From contig OW204012.1 of the NCBI GenBank assembly GCA_934047225.1, forward strand, positions 1,488,001-1,552,000: DNA of 64,000 nt, read 5' to 3'. Positions within the stretch are counted from its first letter, which is position 1. Each line of letters starts with the position of its first letter. This document shows positions 1 through 10,604 of the stretch, in pieces. The notes under the pieces were generated by a model. It was not told the origin of the DNA. It ran no database searches and was given only the letters and a program-made list of their open reading frames with translations. This stretch comes from Ypsolopha sequella (lineage: Eukaryota; Arthropoda; Insecta; Lepidoptera; Ypsolophidae). Both the position numbers and the translations under genes were made by a program.

Positions 1-21
1 TCCAGCAGTGGACGAATACGA

Positions 22-381
22 ATGATGGATGGAAGAAATAGAAGTGATACCTGTGCATACAGGGAGACGCAACGATTAGACATCAGCTTTGATTTTATGA
101 ACTTACGATATATCCTTCATTTGCTACTACAAAAACACAAAACTTTGCCCTATAATCCGGTCAATGGAAAAAGGAGAAAAGACATTGTAGACAAATCCCG
201 AGTTAAATCAGAATTTGCAAGACGCCAATATAGGAATCAATCTGTTTTCGTTTACAATAAAGTAAACGGGTTATTAAACATTTATCCACTACAACTTTAT
301 AACTGCAAAAATACAATCACTACGTGGATAAGAAATCTGATCTATAGTGAAGTTGAGGCACTAATGCAGGTCACTAAATAA
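22..381 (+). pseudogene. Non-LTR retrotransposon RT C-terminal remnant
   Basis: An open frame of 119 codons whose second half (YNKVNGLL, then a basic stretch and TWIRNLIYSEVEALM) resembles the extreme C-terminal tail of jockey/CR1-type reverse transcriptases, where a YNKLP-like motif precedes a short amphipathic end. No catalytic RT motif is present, so at best this is a 5'-truncated copy. It is followed directly by a poly-C/(AC)n tract, as many LINE tails are by simple repeats. Similarity is by eye only, and it could be a chance frame. Confidence 0.35.
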
Positions 382-392
382 ATTTTACAAAT

Positions 393-420
<28 letters not shown>
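393..420. repeat. Poly-C then (AC)n simple repeat
   Basis: A run of about 14 C is followed directly by about seven AC units. From here to about 1690 I see only AT-rich sequence with simple (TTTA) and (AAT) tracts and no supported gene. Confidence 0.9.
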
Positions 421-423
<3 letters not shown>

Positions 424-1692
424 AACACACCCTGACACAAATAACAACTTATTCTTCCAATCATACAAACATTGGCAGCCGCTCCCTAGATTATTATAAT
501 ACTGATCCCAAGACATTCGTAGGGCTAGAGAGCGACTCTCAAAACCACAATCTCACACACACTACTTCCCTTATCCAACTTCCACGCACTAACACATTCA
601 CTTAGCTTACAAAATAATATATTATTAAGTTAGAATTACTATTTACCTTCTTCGTCGTTTACTTTGTAAAATTGTAATGTACATATATTATAATGATACA
701 AATGGAGGTGCGGGGCATCCTGGCACAGGTATTGTTTAAATACTTAATAGGATGTTCCAGCAACAATATTTCTATTTTTAAGCTTTTTTTCGCAATAAAT
801 ACATTTTCATTTCACATTTTCATTTCATTTCATTTTCAAAAAAGTGTGAAAAGAATCCCAGTGGTAACAGAGGTGAAACAGAAGAAAGAAGAAGAGGGCA
901 ATAGGAAATACGTACAAGAATAGTGATGAGCTGGTAGATAGAGGTAGAAGAGGGCAGGAAGAGACGGTCGACAAAGGATGAATTATGAAGAGTAAGATGT
1001 TTTAAATTTCGTAACAAGATGGATGAGGAATAATCGGCATTACGATTTTCGGAAACAGTTAAGTGAGTACAGTCACGCTGAGTTACTTGGAATGTAAGGG
1101 TAACTTTAAAATGGTTAAATTCGTAAGGTTTCTTCTATCAGGGATCATTAACTATCAGTTAGCAGACCTAAACCTGAAGCCTAACTAATAGCTTATTCCT
1201 ATTCTTATTCTTTATTGCTAAACAAAAAAAGAAAAAATATGTGTATTTGCAACCAACAAGAAATACAAAAATAATGTATGCAATATTACTATGTCGTTTG
1301 ACAAATGTGTCTTTTATAAAACTCTAATCCCTACATTGGGATTCCCTGGGTTGTAGGAAATTTATTTTTTTATTTAATTATTTATTTAATTAGAAAAAAA
1401 AAAATCTTCCTGGTGAGTCTGACGATAGCAAATTTATAAAATATGAAACAGAAAATAAACATTTACAAACATACTATAAACAAATTAATTTGACAAAGGC
1501 AAACTTATCTCTGCGAAGAGATTTCTTCCAGTCTACCTCTGGGGATAATAGAATATAATTAATATAAAAGTAGACATACATACGTGTACATAGATTTAAG
1601 AATAAATAATAATAATAATAATTTATTTCAATATAATAAAGTACTATTAATGTAAAATTAACCTACTGTATAATGTAATTACATAAATATAT

Positions 1693-2236
1693 ACAGGGTG
1701 TAATCGTTATGTGTGACCAGGCGATTATTCCGTAAGTATTACTGATATCAAAAAAATTTAAACTGATATCGAAAGTACGTTACCTAATCAAGTAAAAATA
1801 CATCAATAACTTTTTGAAAATCAAACGAGAAGTATCCAAAATTTTGACATGAAACATTCCCATACATTTAGTATGAGATTAGTAAAAAGGTTTTAGTTTC
1901 CTTATTTTAAGTGGCCTAAGTAGTACTCATTTTACCTTAACCTTATTTTATGATTACGTATGATATGATAATAATGATTTTCAAGTAGATACACGTGTAG
2001 ATTAATAATGTTAATACTTCAAATTAGTAATAAACCTTGTTTCAATATCGCATTAATACTAAATGTATGGAAATGTTTAATGTCAAAATTTTGGATAATT
2101 CTCGTTTGATTTTCGAAAAGTTATTGATGTCATTTTACTAATTAGGTAACGTACTTTCGATATCAGTTTAAAATGTTTTGATACCTGTAATAGTTACGGA
2201 ATAATCGCCTGATCACACTTAACGATTACACCCTGT
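1693..2236. mobile_element. Fold-back MITE, family A (copy 1)
   Basis: The ends are long inverted repeats of about 200 bp: the left starts acagggtgtaatcg and the right ends cgattacaccctgt. Motifs such as the gatatc-rich block and the aactttttgaaaatcaaacg block recur inverted on the other arm. A second copy lies at 23639-24177. No coding capacity, so it must be non-autonomous. The flanks are TA-rich (atat|acag, ctgt|atat), compatible with a TA target duplication. Confidence 0.8.
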
Positions 2237-2430
2237 ATATAATATACTAATAAATACATTATAAATATATATATAATATAATAAAATAGGCTATATAAAT
2301 AAATACCCGTGAAATAAAATGTTTATTATCCCTGATATAAAAAATCTTTGGGTATTTGCCCATATAAAGTTACATTCACATTCAACGTTTCTCAGCGTGA
2401 CTGTACCGAAAACAAAAATCTTTATACTAC

Positions 2431-2990
2431 ACCTGCTCGGAAAGTACCTTCTTTCTTTGTTGAAAACGATGCAGAAAATACGTCATTACTGTCATACAAA
2501 TATGCGGGCGGAAAAAGTGTATGAAAATCCATTGTTAACGTGCTTCAGCGGGCAGAAAAAGTATATGCAAATCCATTGTTAACGTGCTTTTTTTTTTTAA
2601 TAACAAAGAATGAGCAAGTGGCCAAGTGGCCAGTATTATTTTGCGAACTCGTACATAAAACTCGAAAAATGATACTGGCCACTTGCTTTTCCTGTACATA
2701 ATAAAAAATAGGAAGGAAATAAAAAGTGACAATCGCATGCACGCGAGTCAGTCGGTTTCTTTTATTGTATCTTGATTAAAAGTAAAATGATACTATTTCC
2801 TCGCAGGTGTAGTATAAAGCACTATGTATCACTCGGGAGAAAGTGCGATTCCCAACTCGTGTGTATTGAGGCCCTTGGCTTCGCCTCGGGCCTCAAACTA
2901 CACCCTCGTCGGTAATCTTCCCCATTCTTCCCTCGGTGAACAATGTACTATTGTCAACGTGGTTGATATGTTGCATCATATTAGTATACC
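2431..2990. repeat. Dispersed repeat also present inverted at 54085-55207
   Basis: The segments actacacctgctcggaaag, a pair of gttaacgtgc blocks and the later gtgtagtataaagcactatg block all recur in reverse complement at 54.1-55.2 kb. Both copies contain a short duplicated piece ending in tccattgttaacgtgctt. This looks like a non-autonomous element whose copies differ in their interior. No open frame of note. Confidence 0.6.
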
Positions 2991-3038
2991 TTGGTGATCA
3001 GCTGATTTTTGTGATTGTTATATTTATTTGGTTTAAAA

Positions 3039-3701
3039 TTACCTGTTTCTAGTAACACCACGCATGTTTCTTTTACCTTTCGAACACTTCTTTTTTTTTT
3101 TGCGGCACAAAGCTTTTTTCAATTTTTCGATCTTGTTTTTTATCCAACATTTCAATTTACACTTTGCGCACAAAAACTTTTTACCTTTACATTTTTCGCA
3201 ACATTTATCAGCATCATTTTTGTAGTTACCTATGGCCTTTCTGTCTAATAATTTTGGTCCTTCATCTGATTGAAAAGAGTCCAATGTTACGCCGTAATCA
3301 GCATCATAATCATCATCGCTCCAAGGTATGTCTCCGCCACTCTCGACTACCGATGCACTACTTTTTACAATTTCTTTTTTCTTTCTTTTCATTTTGTCAT
3401 CAACATCCCTATAATCATCTTCGTTCCAAGGTACATCACTACTACTTTTGACTTCCGATACAATTGTTTTTTCAGTTTGCTTATATATCATATTCGTTTT
3501 GTCTCCAACATAAGATTTGTTGTTAGTATCTACTAGTTCAAGTAATTCGTCCAGCTTCTGCTTAAGGTTTTTTGTATTAGCTGCTGAATTTTGATAGTCA
3601 CTTTCATCATAAGACATAAGAGTTCTTAAAATTCGGTAATTATAATCTGCTCTGGCTTCTGGGTGGTGAATTTCATTCTTTGGATTTGGAGTAAATATTG
3701 C
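3039..3701 (-). CDS. Host gene, 3'-most exon seen (W-x-D/E-D-D-Y repeats, Cys/Lys-rich end)
   Basis: This exon starts after a pyrimidine-rich tttttcag acceptor (3702-3704) and runs to TAA at 3039-3041. It holds two repeats, VPWNEDDY and IPWSDDDY, matching IHWNDDDY in the exon at 7030-7393. Its C-terminal 60 residues are strongly basic with paired cysteines (CCEKCKGKK, CAKCKLKC, then a C-x-K-run-C piece). An AATAAA lies about 11 nt after the stop (3023-3028 on +), so this may be the terminal exon; a donor-like CAG|GTAATT overlaps the stop, so continuation past it cannot be excluded. Its phase 0 start does not fit the phase 2 end of the preceding exon, implying one missed small exon in 3.7-7.0 kb. 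An ATG at 3770 in the same frame gives a hydrophobic N-terminus and is an alternative start. Family unknown. Confidence 0.65.
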   Translation of the reverse strand, partial: AIFTPNPKNEIHHPEARADYNYRILRTLMSYDESDYQNSAANTKNLKQKLDELLELVDTNNKSYVGDKTNMIYKQTEKTIVSEVKSSSDVPWNEDDYRDVDDKMKRKKKEIVKSSASVVESGGDIPWSDDDYDADYGVTLDSFQSDEGPKLLDRKAIGNYKNDADKCCEKCKGKKFLCAKCKLKCWIKNKIEKLKKALCRKKKKKCSKGKRNMRGVTRNR

Positions 3702-4339
3702 CTGAAAAATATTTATTACTTGAATAGCTATCAAAATAACTGCTTGTGTATCATTATTACGTATTACCATAGACTAAGTATTACTACGTATAGACCGATA
3801 ACTCCCATCACTAGTGGTACATGCGATTTTACTATAGGATTTTCAACAACAAGTTTTTCATTCACATTTTATTTTTAAGCACCGTATTTATTTATAAGAA
3901 TTAATAAACTTATTACTTTTGAATTGTTTACATATTTTTGTATTATTTTTATAGTTCTTACATTTTTTTTGCATTAAATATTAATTAAATTTTAAAATAG
4001 TTGTGGAATTGCTTTCTATTTTTCATATGGTCTGAAACGTTAAATAAAAGTATCAACAAATCTGACAAGCTCCCCTAAAGAAATATCTTCCTTGTACCAC
4101 TAGTGATGACGTCACATTTCAGTTGTCAGACCTGTACAGAATTTACACTGACAGTAGGTGTTGGTAGAACTCGCCGTAGGGCCTGGCTAGAAGAACGAAT
4201 GCCGACCAAATAACCGACAGATGGCGCCTGAGAACTTTTGAATCGTCAAGGAAAGAAATATCTGATATTTTAAGCATGTGTTTAGATTCTGATATGTTTC
4301 AAACTAGTTTATCCTAAAATCGGCTGGTAACACATAATG

Positions 4340-5020
4340 CCGTTACGACATGAATCCTAAAAGGAGATGCCAGAGGTGTTCTGGGTGTAAACTATGAAAT
4401 GCAAGTCACACCCCCGGTTTCTGAAAGGCCAATCAAAGTTAACAGTAGATTAAAAAAACTTTAACCGCAAATAACGGTGAAAATAAAACATACTCGTATA
4501 TGAAGTCTGAATAGTGATGAATCAATAATTAACTTAGTTAATTTTTGATTTAAATGTAAAATTCCCACTTTTTCTGGCTTAATCCGCAGATAATTATTTT
4601 TTAATCTACTGTTAACATTGATTGGCCTTTCAGAAACCGGGGGACAGTCCACGATTTCGCGGTTTCACCGACGATTATTACATCCCAACGTGATGGGTGA
4701 GCCCTATCACCGTTCTTCGGGCACAAAAACACGCTTTTTTTTAAAGGGAATACAGGTTTCTTTACGATGTTTTCCTTCACCGTTCAGCAAGTGGTAAGTA
4801 AGAACAAATACTTTACACATAAATTCCGAAAAATTCATTGCTGTATGTTTTTTTTTAACTAGATTTTTTATGCCTTTTGTCTTTTAAAACTTTGCCCTAG
4901 AGAGGCGGAACAGGTATTCCCTGCCTTCCGAAAAATTCATTCGGATCGGAGATCGAACTTGGATCTCAAGATTGAGAGACCAGCGTTCTAACCACGAGCT
5001 ACAGAAGCTACGTTTAAAAA
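4340..5020. mobile_element. Composite tRNA-headed SINE, interrupted copy
   Basis: Blocks such as gaaatgcaagtcaca, gatgggtgagccctatc, cgttcttcgggcacaa and a tRNA-like end with B-box-like agttcgatctcc (read on -) recur in the same order at 48925-49355. The copy is broken by the fold-back insertion at 4411-4643 and by a further insertion near 4850-4930. This is consistent with a SINE-derived repeat; no RNA gene function is implied. Confidence 0.6.
4411..4643. mobile_element. Fold-back MITE nested in the SINE copy
   Basis: The ends are near-perfect inverted repeats of about 44 bp, starting cccccggtttctgaaagg. Removing it rejoins the SINE sequence seen at 49.0 kb (aagtca ... ccacgatt). The interior is AT-rich and non-coding. 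Confidence 0.75.
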
Positions 5021-5191
5021 AAATACGTTTTTTGTTATCTTTTCTTATGTCTCGTAGAAATACAAAATATACTAACTTGTTGACCTTCAGTGTTACTATT
5101 TGTCGTCTGCTTGGTGTTTTCTGATTTAATTCTGCAACATTTTAAAATATAGAATTATGTACATATTTCAATAATAGAATACATATTGTTT

Positions 5192-5557
5192 CAATGCAAG
5201 TGCTCGTAAAGGCTCACTTTTTATGCATCAAAACCGAACAGAAAGTCGATTATTTTGCCCTAGGGCTTTATTATTATTATTTTTTTTTATTTATTGACAA
5301 TGGTTGGCTAACCTGCAGCCTTTCCTGTGTACCATAAATGTTATACTTTTTTTCCACTGTTTAACGGCTGTGGATACAGTCCTTTTGAGCCAATCATAAT
5401 TTAAAGTTCACAAGATTATATTTGTTTTCATTTCCTCACACTATGCATTGAAAAACGTAGTATGATACACGGGCGTAAGAGCAATAAATTACTCGGTTAC
5501 GTTTAAATCGTACACGTAATTTATTCCTTTTCGCCCTTGTAGCATAAACTACTATTA
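5192..5557 (+). mobile_element. 400-bp repeat family R, copy 1
   Basis: It begins caatgcaagtgctcgtaaag and ends near agcataaactactatta. Other copies are at 6699-6975 (inverted), 46575-46976 and 47976-48367. The last 110 bp form an imperfect hairpin (gggcgtaa...aataaattac against gtaatttatt...cgccctt). No coding frame is shared between copies. Confidence 0.8.
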
Positions 5558-5775
5558 AAGGATATACTTATCAAATAAAAGGAGCTGCTGCAACTGACAT
5601 ACGTAAAATACTATTTATTGTATTAAAAATCACAACAATCACACGTGAGTGTTAAAGCCGTTTGTAATAATAATTTATTATGTCAGCTCACGCGAGTTTT
5701 AATAATTATAAAATAAATAAAACATCTAAGATTGTTTTATTACTAAAAGAAAAGGTATAATATTACAGTATTATA

Positions 5776-6198
5776 CAAGGTGTAACAGAAAGGTGTAACC
5801 ATATTTGAAGAGCTTATTCAGTCAATGGTGTAGAACAACTTTTACTATTGAATAAAACTTGTATCTCGAAAAATAAATTCATAGAAATTTCATAGAAAAA
5901 TGCAACGCCGCTCGGCCGAAATGTATGGAAGAACAGTTTTTTTTTTTGAGATTTCGGGTTTGGCTCCATAGTAAAAGTTGTTCAATACCATGGCCTGAAT
6001 AAGCTCTTCAAATATGGTTACATCTTTCTGTTACATATAGAACAACTTTTACTATGGAAAAAAACCTGTATCTCGAAAATTTTTTTTTACTGTTTCATAG
6101 AAAAATGCAATGCAAATGTTGGCTCTTAAGTAAAAGTTGTGCTATAACATTGACTGAATAAGCTCTTCAAATATAGTTACACCTTTCTGTTACACGTT
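5776..6198. mobile_element. Hairpin MITE, GTGTAACAG family (copy 1, with extra half unit)
   Basis: The outer arms (caaggtgtaacagaaagg ... ctttctgttaca) and inner arms (gttgttcaataccat ... tagaacaacttttac) are complementary. A second 3' half follows (6036-6198), so this copy is one and a half units. Cleaner copies lie at 31096-31367 and 63129-63391. Confidence 0.8.
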
Positions 6199-6698
6199 GA
6201 ATATAATACAAAAAAACTGTCAAATTTATATCTCTCACAGATTGTGTTCTATGACGTCACGAAATATTCTAAAAATGTCACACGTACGTGATTACGCATA
6301 CAAAAATGTCCCTACACAATTGAAGAATACTTAAATAACTAGAATATTAAGATTTATAGATGTAAAAGAAATTGTATTTACCTAGATTTTAAGCACAATA
6401 AAGCCTTGTTTATGATACTTACTTAAATATAAGATTGATGTTACTAGCTAAAGCTACTTTACTTTAAAGTTACTTCGCTGTGCCCGACAGGGTCCATAAT
6501 ATAAATGATAATGATACTATAAATGTTATTTAAGACCTTTCAAACATTATGGTGCATATAAATTTGAATTTGAATTTGGAGTGATATTATTTTTGAGACT
6601 GCAAGTTAAATAAAGTAATTTAATTAAATATTATTTAATTTAATTATTTTTTATAATTTAATAAATAAATTTAATTAAATAAAGTAAATTAAGCCTGT

Positions 6699-6975
6699 GT
6701 ATCATACTACGTTTTTCAATGCATAGTGTGAGGAAATGAAAACAAATATAATCTTGTGAACTTTCAATTATGATTGGCTCAAAAGGATTGTATCCAGAGC
6801 CGTTAAACAGTGGAAAAAAAGTATAACATCTATGGTAGACAGGAAAGGCTGCAGGTTAGCTAACCATTGCAAACAAATAAAAAAATAATAATAGAAGCCC
6901 TAGGGCAAAATAATCGACTTTCTGTTCGGTTTTGATGCATAAAAAGTGGGCCTTTACGAGCACATGCATTGAAAA
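6699..6975 (-). mobile_element. Repeat family R, copy 2 (inverted, truncated)
   Basis: Reverse complement of the 5192-5557 repeat: tgtatcatactacg at the left and ttacgagcacatgcattg at the right. It lacks the terminal hairpin part. It ends 54 nt from the splice donor of the host exon at 7030, inside the intron. Confidence 0.8.
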
Positions 6976-7029
6976 CTAATTTTTCTATTGAAAAAATATA
7001 CTTGTATCGTATAGGTCTATAAATATTAC

Positions 7030-7393
7030 CTTTTTCCTCCAACATCCCGCACACAGATGTCATCATCAGTTTTTTTATCGAAATCAGGCATTTCTTCGAT
7101 ACCGAACATTTTTTTCAGTTTGTCCATACTTGTTTTGTACACATAACCTGCAAAGCTCGGTTTCTTCGGATTACACAGGTCTTGTACCAAGGATCTATTG
7201 AACACTGTTGGTTCTCTTTCAGATTCCATTGTCATTTCATCATTGTTAGCATAATCGTCATCATTCCAATGGATGATTTCGTCATCAGCCGCACCTCTCT
7301 TTACAACATTAGAACTTTCTTTATCGACCGGGACTTTTTGGACCATATCTACTTCTTTTGTTGAAAATACTCGATAAGGATTGTCTGTTTGGA
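7030..7393 (-). CDS. Host gene, internal exon with IHWNDDDY motif
   Basis: Bounded by acceptor gtttcag (7394-7400) and donor GTAATA (7029 downward); 364 nt, entering in phase 1 and leaving in phase 2. Entry phase matches the end of the exon at 17443, which joins G with TC to make Val. The encoded 121 residues contain a dibasic site (NVVKRGAADD), the acidic motif IHWNDDDYANNDE shared with the exon at 3039-3701, and a basic-aromatic segment (GYVYKTSMDKLKKMF). Acidic, probably secreted or processed by analogy with its KR sites, but no family is recognised. The intron downstream is 3.3 kb of repeats. Confidence 0.7.
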
Positions 7394-7432
7394 CTGAAAC
7401 TGTCAAAGTGCACCTTTTAGTAAAAAAAAACG

Positions 7433-7880
7433 ATAAATGCAAGTCACAATCCACACTCGTACACCCACGCTTCACCGATGATTATCACGTTCCAGCCAAA
7501 GATTTCAAAAGTAAAGATAAGCCCTTACCGTACTATGACAGCACCAAAATGTTTCCACCTTTAAATGGGTGACGCTCACACGTTTGGAATCAGTGCTCAT
7601 CTGAACACAGTGATAGTTGGACGCCTTAATTGCATTTAAAGTTAATCATTTTAACAACTTTAGTAGTCTGATCAGTTTGCTGACCGTAGGTAGATAGATA
7701 GCGCACTCATATTGTGCGCGCGTCGGCATTATGTTAACGCATGCATTCAAAAACAATGCAATAGATTTTAGGTGCCAGGGCTCATCTAAACTTTTGAAAT
7801 CTTTGGTTCCAGTGAGATGGGTGGTGAGCCCTATCGTTGTACTTCAGACATAAATTGTACCAACAGCTTTAAACGTGCCT
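7433..7880 (+). mobile_element. SINE fragment split by a MITE
   Basis: aaatgcaagtcaca...gatgattatcacgttcca on the left and gatgggtggtgagccctatc on the right are the same SINE blocks seen at 4.4-4.7 and 49.1 kb. They are separated by the MITE at 7496-7806. Confidence 0.6.
7496..7806. mobile_element. MITE with TIR ccaaagatttcaaaag
   Basis: 16-bp inverted ends (ccaaagatttcaaaag and its complement) are flanked by a ttccag direct repeat (7490-7495 and 7807-7812). An inverted copy lies at 55802-56093. Non-coding. Confidence 0.8.
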
Positions 7881-8264
7881 TCCGAACGCCGACATTCTAT
7901 GTAAATCCCAAAAAAACAAATATATTTGAAAGCATACGATAATTTCTTCATGTGGAAAAATGCAAACGGACCGAAGACTTTTTCGGAATCTGTTTTCTTG
8001 GCCTATTTCCAAAAATTAGCTAATTTCAAAGAAATAATTATTTTCCGAATATCATTGTGTTCATAAATAAGTTCTAGATTTGTATATAATAGCGCCTTTT
8101 ATTTCTTTTCCTCATAGATGGGATGAAAAGTTGAGTGTCTCACACGGCCGCAAAATTGCTCGCCGGCGCTCAGGATTCCACTTTAGATTCTACTTTTTTT
8201 CTGCTTGCTCTGCTCTGGATTCAAAATAACGCCATCGACGTAAAAATACTATTTTGCTCCCTTT

Positions 8265-8654
8265 TGATTACTACTATTATTAAAACAATTAAAAAAAAAT
8301 TATAACTCGATATATTTCGGCCCTCGGTATGGGGCCGTCATCAGTCGAATGTAAAAAAAATTGTGACATATAATTTAGGTATCATAATAAAAAAATAAAA
8401 AGTAAAAGTGACACTTGTAAACAATTTTAATTTTAGTTTAGCTTAAAACTAAAATTGTTTACAAAATACTATTTTCAATAGTTTAAAACTAAAATTGTTT
8501 ACAAGTGTCACTTTTACTTTTTATTTTTTTATTATGATACCTAAATTATATGTCACAAATTTTTTTACATTCGACTGATGACGGCCCCATACCGAGGGCC
8601 GAAATATATCGAGTTATAATTTTTTTTTAATTGTTTTAATAATAGTAGTAATCA
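8265..8654. mobile_element. 390-bp near-perfect palindrome with 12-bp target duplication
   Basis: The two arms of about 190 bp are almost exact reverse complements centred near 8459. They are flanked by the 12-bp direct repeat ttttgctccctt (8252-8263 and 8655-8666), which marks insertion as a unit. Each arm carries a hammerhead-like string: CTGATGA (8575-8581), a GGCCC/GGGCC hairpin, GAAA (8601-8604) and a tata/tcga end. The variable-length duplication and ribozyme-like tail suggest a Penelope-type origin (inference). Confidence 0.8.
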
Positions 8655-8939
8655 TTTTGCTCCCTTGTGATACAATCTACTATTTTGTGTGTAAGAAGCT
8701 CAGTGCACTCTTAAGGTAGTATTCTCGTGCGAATTTGGCTCTTGCTTGACTCAACAACCCTTTCATTCATCCATCCATCAGCCTGGTACTTCACTGCTGG
8801 ACTTGCCTTTTACAGATTTCTACATGAAAAATTTATTAACTAATGGCTTGGCGTGGCTTGGCCGATTGAATTCATTTATGCTTTGATAAATAGATAAATT
8901 TGATAACTAATAAACATAACATAGGATTATTCAATCGAA

Positions 8940-9080
8940 CAATCACGTCCAAGTGAAAAGTATAATTTTCTCCTATTTCGCTCTTTCAAGGACGCAGCGA
9001 GCGTCGTAACAGCCACTATGCATTGCGCGCTGATATGAACGTTATTTAAATGTCGTTTCCGTTGATATTTGTACTGACAA
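8940..9080. repeat. Dispersed repeat, inverted copy near 61865-61995
   Basis: tctcctatttcgct...acgcagcgagcgtcgtaacagcc...ccgttgatatttgta recurs in reverse complement at 61.9 kb. The stretch 8660-9990 otherwise holds only such fragments, including a ctgggcaggcgg block also found near 42585, and no gene. Confidence 0.55.
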
Positions 9081-9995
9081 ATATCAAGCTGCTAATTTGG
9101 CGATGGTAATCGCCTTAACGGTCCTCTTGCAAGAAATGCTGGGCAGGCGGATTGATGAGCGCGGTGCCGAAAGCTTCGCACCAGCACACAAATTAGCTCT
9201 AATATATAACCTCTACACAAACACTGTCACCACATTGTTGAGTGTATAGGCATATGGCATGTTATTATAATATTTTAGGCTGTGTTCATTAACATTATAT
9301 AGATCTATGTTTAAGTGAAATTTGAGTAATATCTCAACAACAAACCTTAATGTGCTTTTAGTGTTTTAAATAAAATCAAAAATTTAATACGAGTCAAACA
9401 TTAAAAATGTAATCTAGATTAATAATAACCAAAAATAATGTTAGAAAACGTCCACAGTCTTGCCAAATGGTGGTTTCTTCTGAAACAAGTTTTCAATTTT
9501 GCACCCGCAACGAAATCGGCACGATTGTACTGTCCTCGCAAGTTTCATGGAGCGTGCACCTTATAGCGAAATGAAACAGCATGAAATATGACCACGCCCA
9601 CAACTGAGTTAGTCGCGTCATGACTTCTGTTCTTAAGCGGGCGATATATGTGAGGAATATGAAGAATGGAAGAGAACTTACAGAACATTAACAGAATAAC
9701 GGCGAGAAAAAAATTTACATAAATTGAGAAAAAAAGTCCGAGAAGACCACGGATTAAAAACAATGGCTTTTAATACAAAAGAGTGGACATATAAAATAAA
9801 ACGTATCATCAATCATCACGGGGCAGAATCGCAGAATAAAGTAAAGGATCACTTGGTTGTAACGGCATGTTCAAGAAATCTAATTTATGTCCATTTTACA
9901 AAGTGAAAAAAGTTGTATCTTGGAACAAACTGCACGATTTTTTTAAGTCTAGGGAAAAAGTAAGTTTTTCGTAAAAATTAAACCAATAAAGAAGG

Positions 9996-10192
9996 GTACA
10001 GGGAAAGAATAAGGAATGTCACATCGTAAGGAAGGGCTAGAATAAATGTATAAATAACTTTAATAGATCTTTTATTTTCGGGTTAAAATAAATGTGAGAA
10101 TAATTTGTTTATGTTTTTTTTTTCACTTGGTAAAAATAAGATTGTGTGTTCATTTTCGTTAAACTCTGTTTAAAGGTGTTAATTTGTCTTAT
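9996..10192. mobile_element. Left half of an inverted-repeat element split by the BEL insertion
   Basis: agggtacagggaaagaa...ggaatgtcacatcgtaagga here is complementary to the strand at 16875-16960. The BEL element lies exactly between the two halves. Removing BEL and one CTTAT leaves an element of about 320 bp with end inverted repeats of about 50 bp. Confidence 0.65.
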
Positions 10193-10356
10193 TGAAGGAA
10201 TGTTTACCATAGGGCTGACTGAAACTTGCACGTTTAATTAATTTTAAATATATTTATAAGATTTTTAGGTACATTAGCACAAAAGGTATTTTTAAGAGAG
10301 ATAGAGTTGCCAGATACAATACATAAATTCTACATTTAATGTTGGTGTTGCCAACA
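10193..10356 (-). repeat. BEL/Pao 3' LTR
   Basis: 164 bp, starting tgaaggaatgtttacc and ending gttgccaaca on the plus strand. Identical to the copy at 16669-16832 by direct reading. Confidence 0.95.
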
Positions 10357-10604
10357 TGCTGCCACCTGAGACATTTACTGAGAAGCAAACGACATACATT
10401 GTAATCTATGTACTGAATCTATATACAAATGACATTTTTTAAGTTACCCGATAGGATAAAGTATTAAAAATATATTAGATTTAAAACTAAATCGAATCAT
10501 AAACAAAACAAGTAACACTTCGTTACAAACATAATAGAATCACAATATTAGACCACTGTCTAAAGAAAGTACCTATATGCAAATCACATAGTTAGCAAAA
10601 CTAC

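Noticed and set aside
3015..3878. Several plus-strand frames rich in Phe, Tyr and His
   Set aside because: They are complements of the acidic and lysine-rich minus-strand exon; composition explains them.
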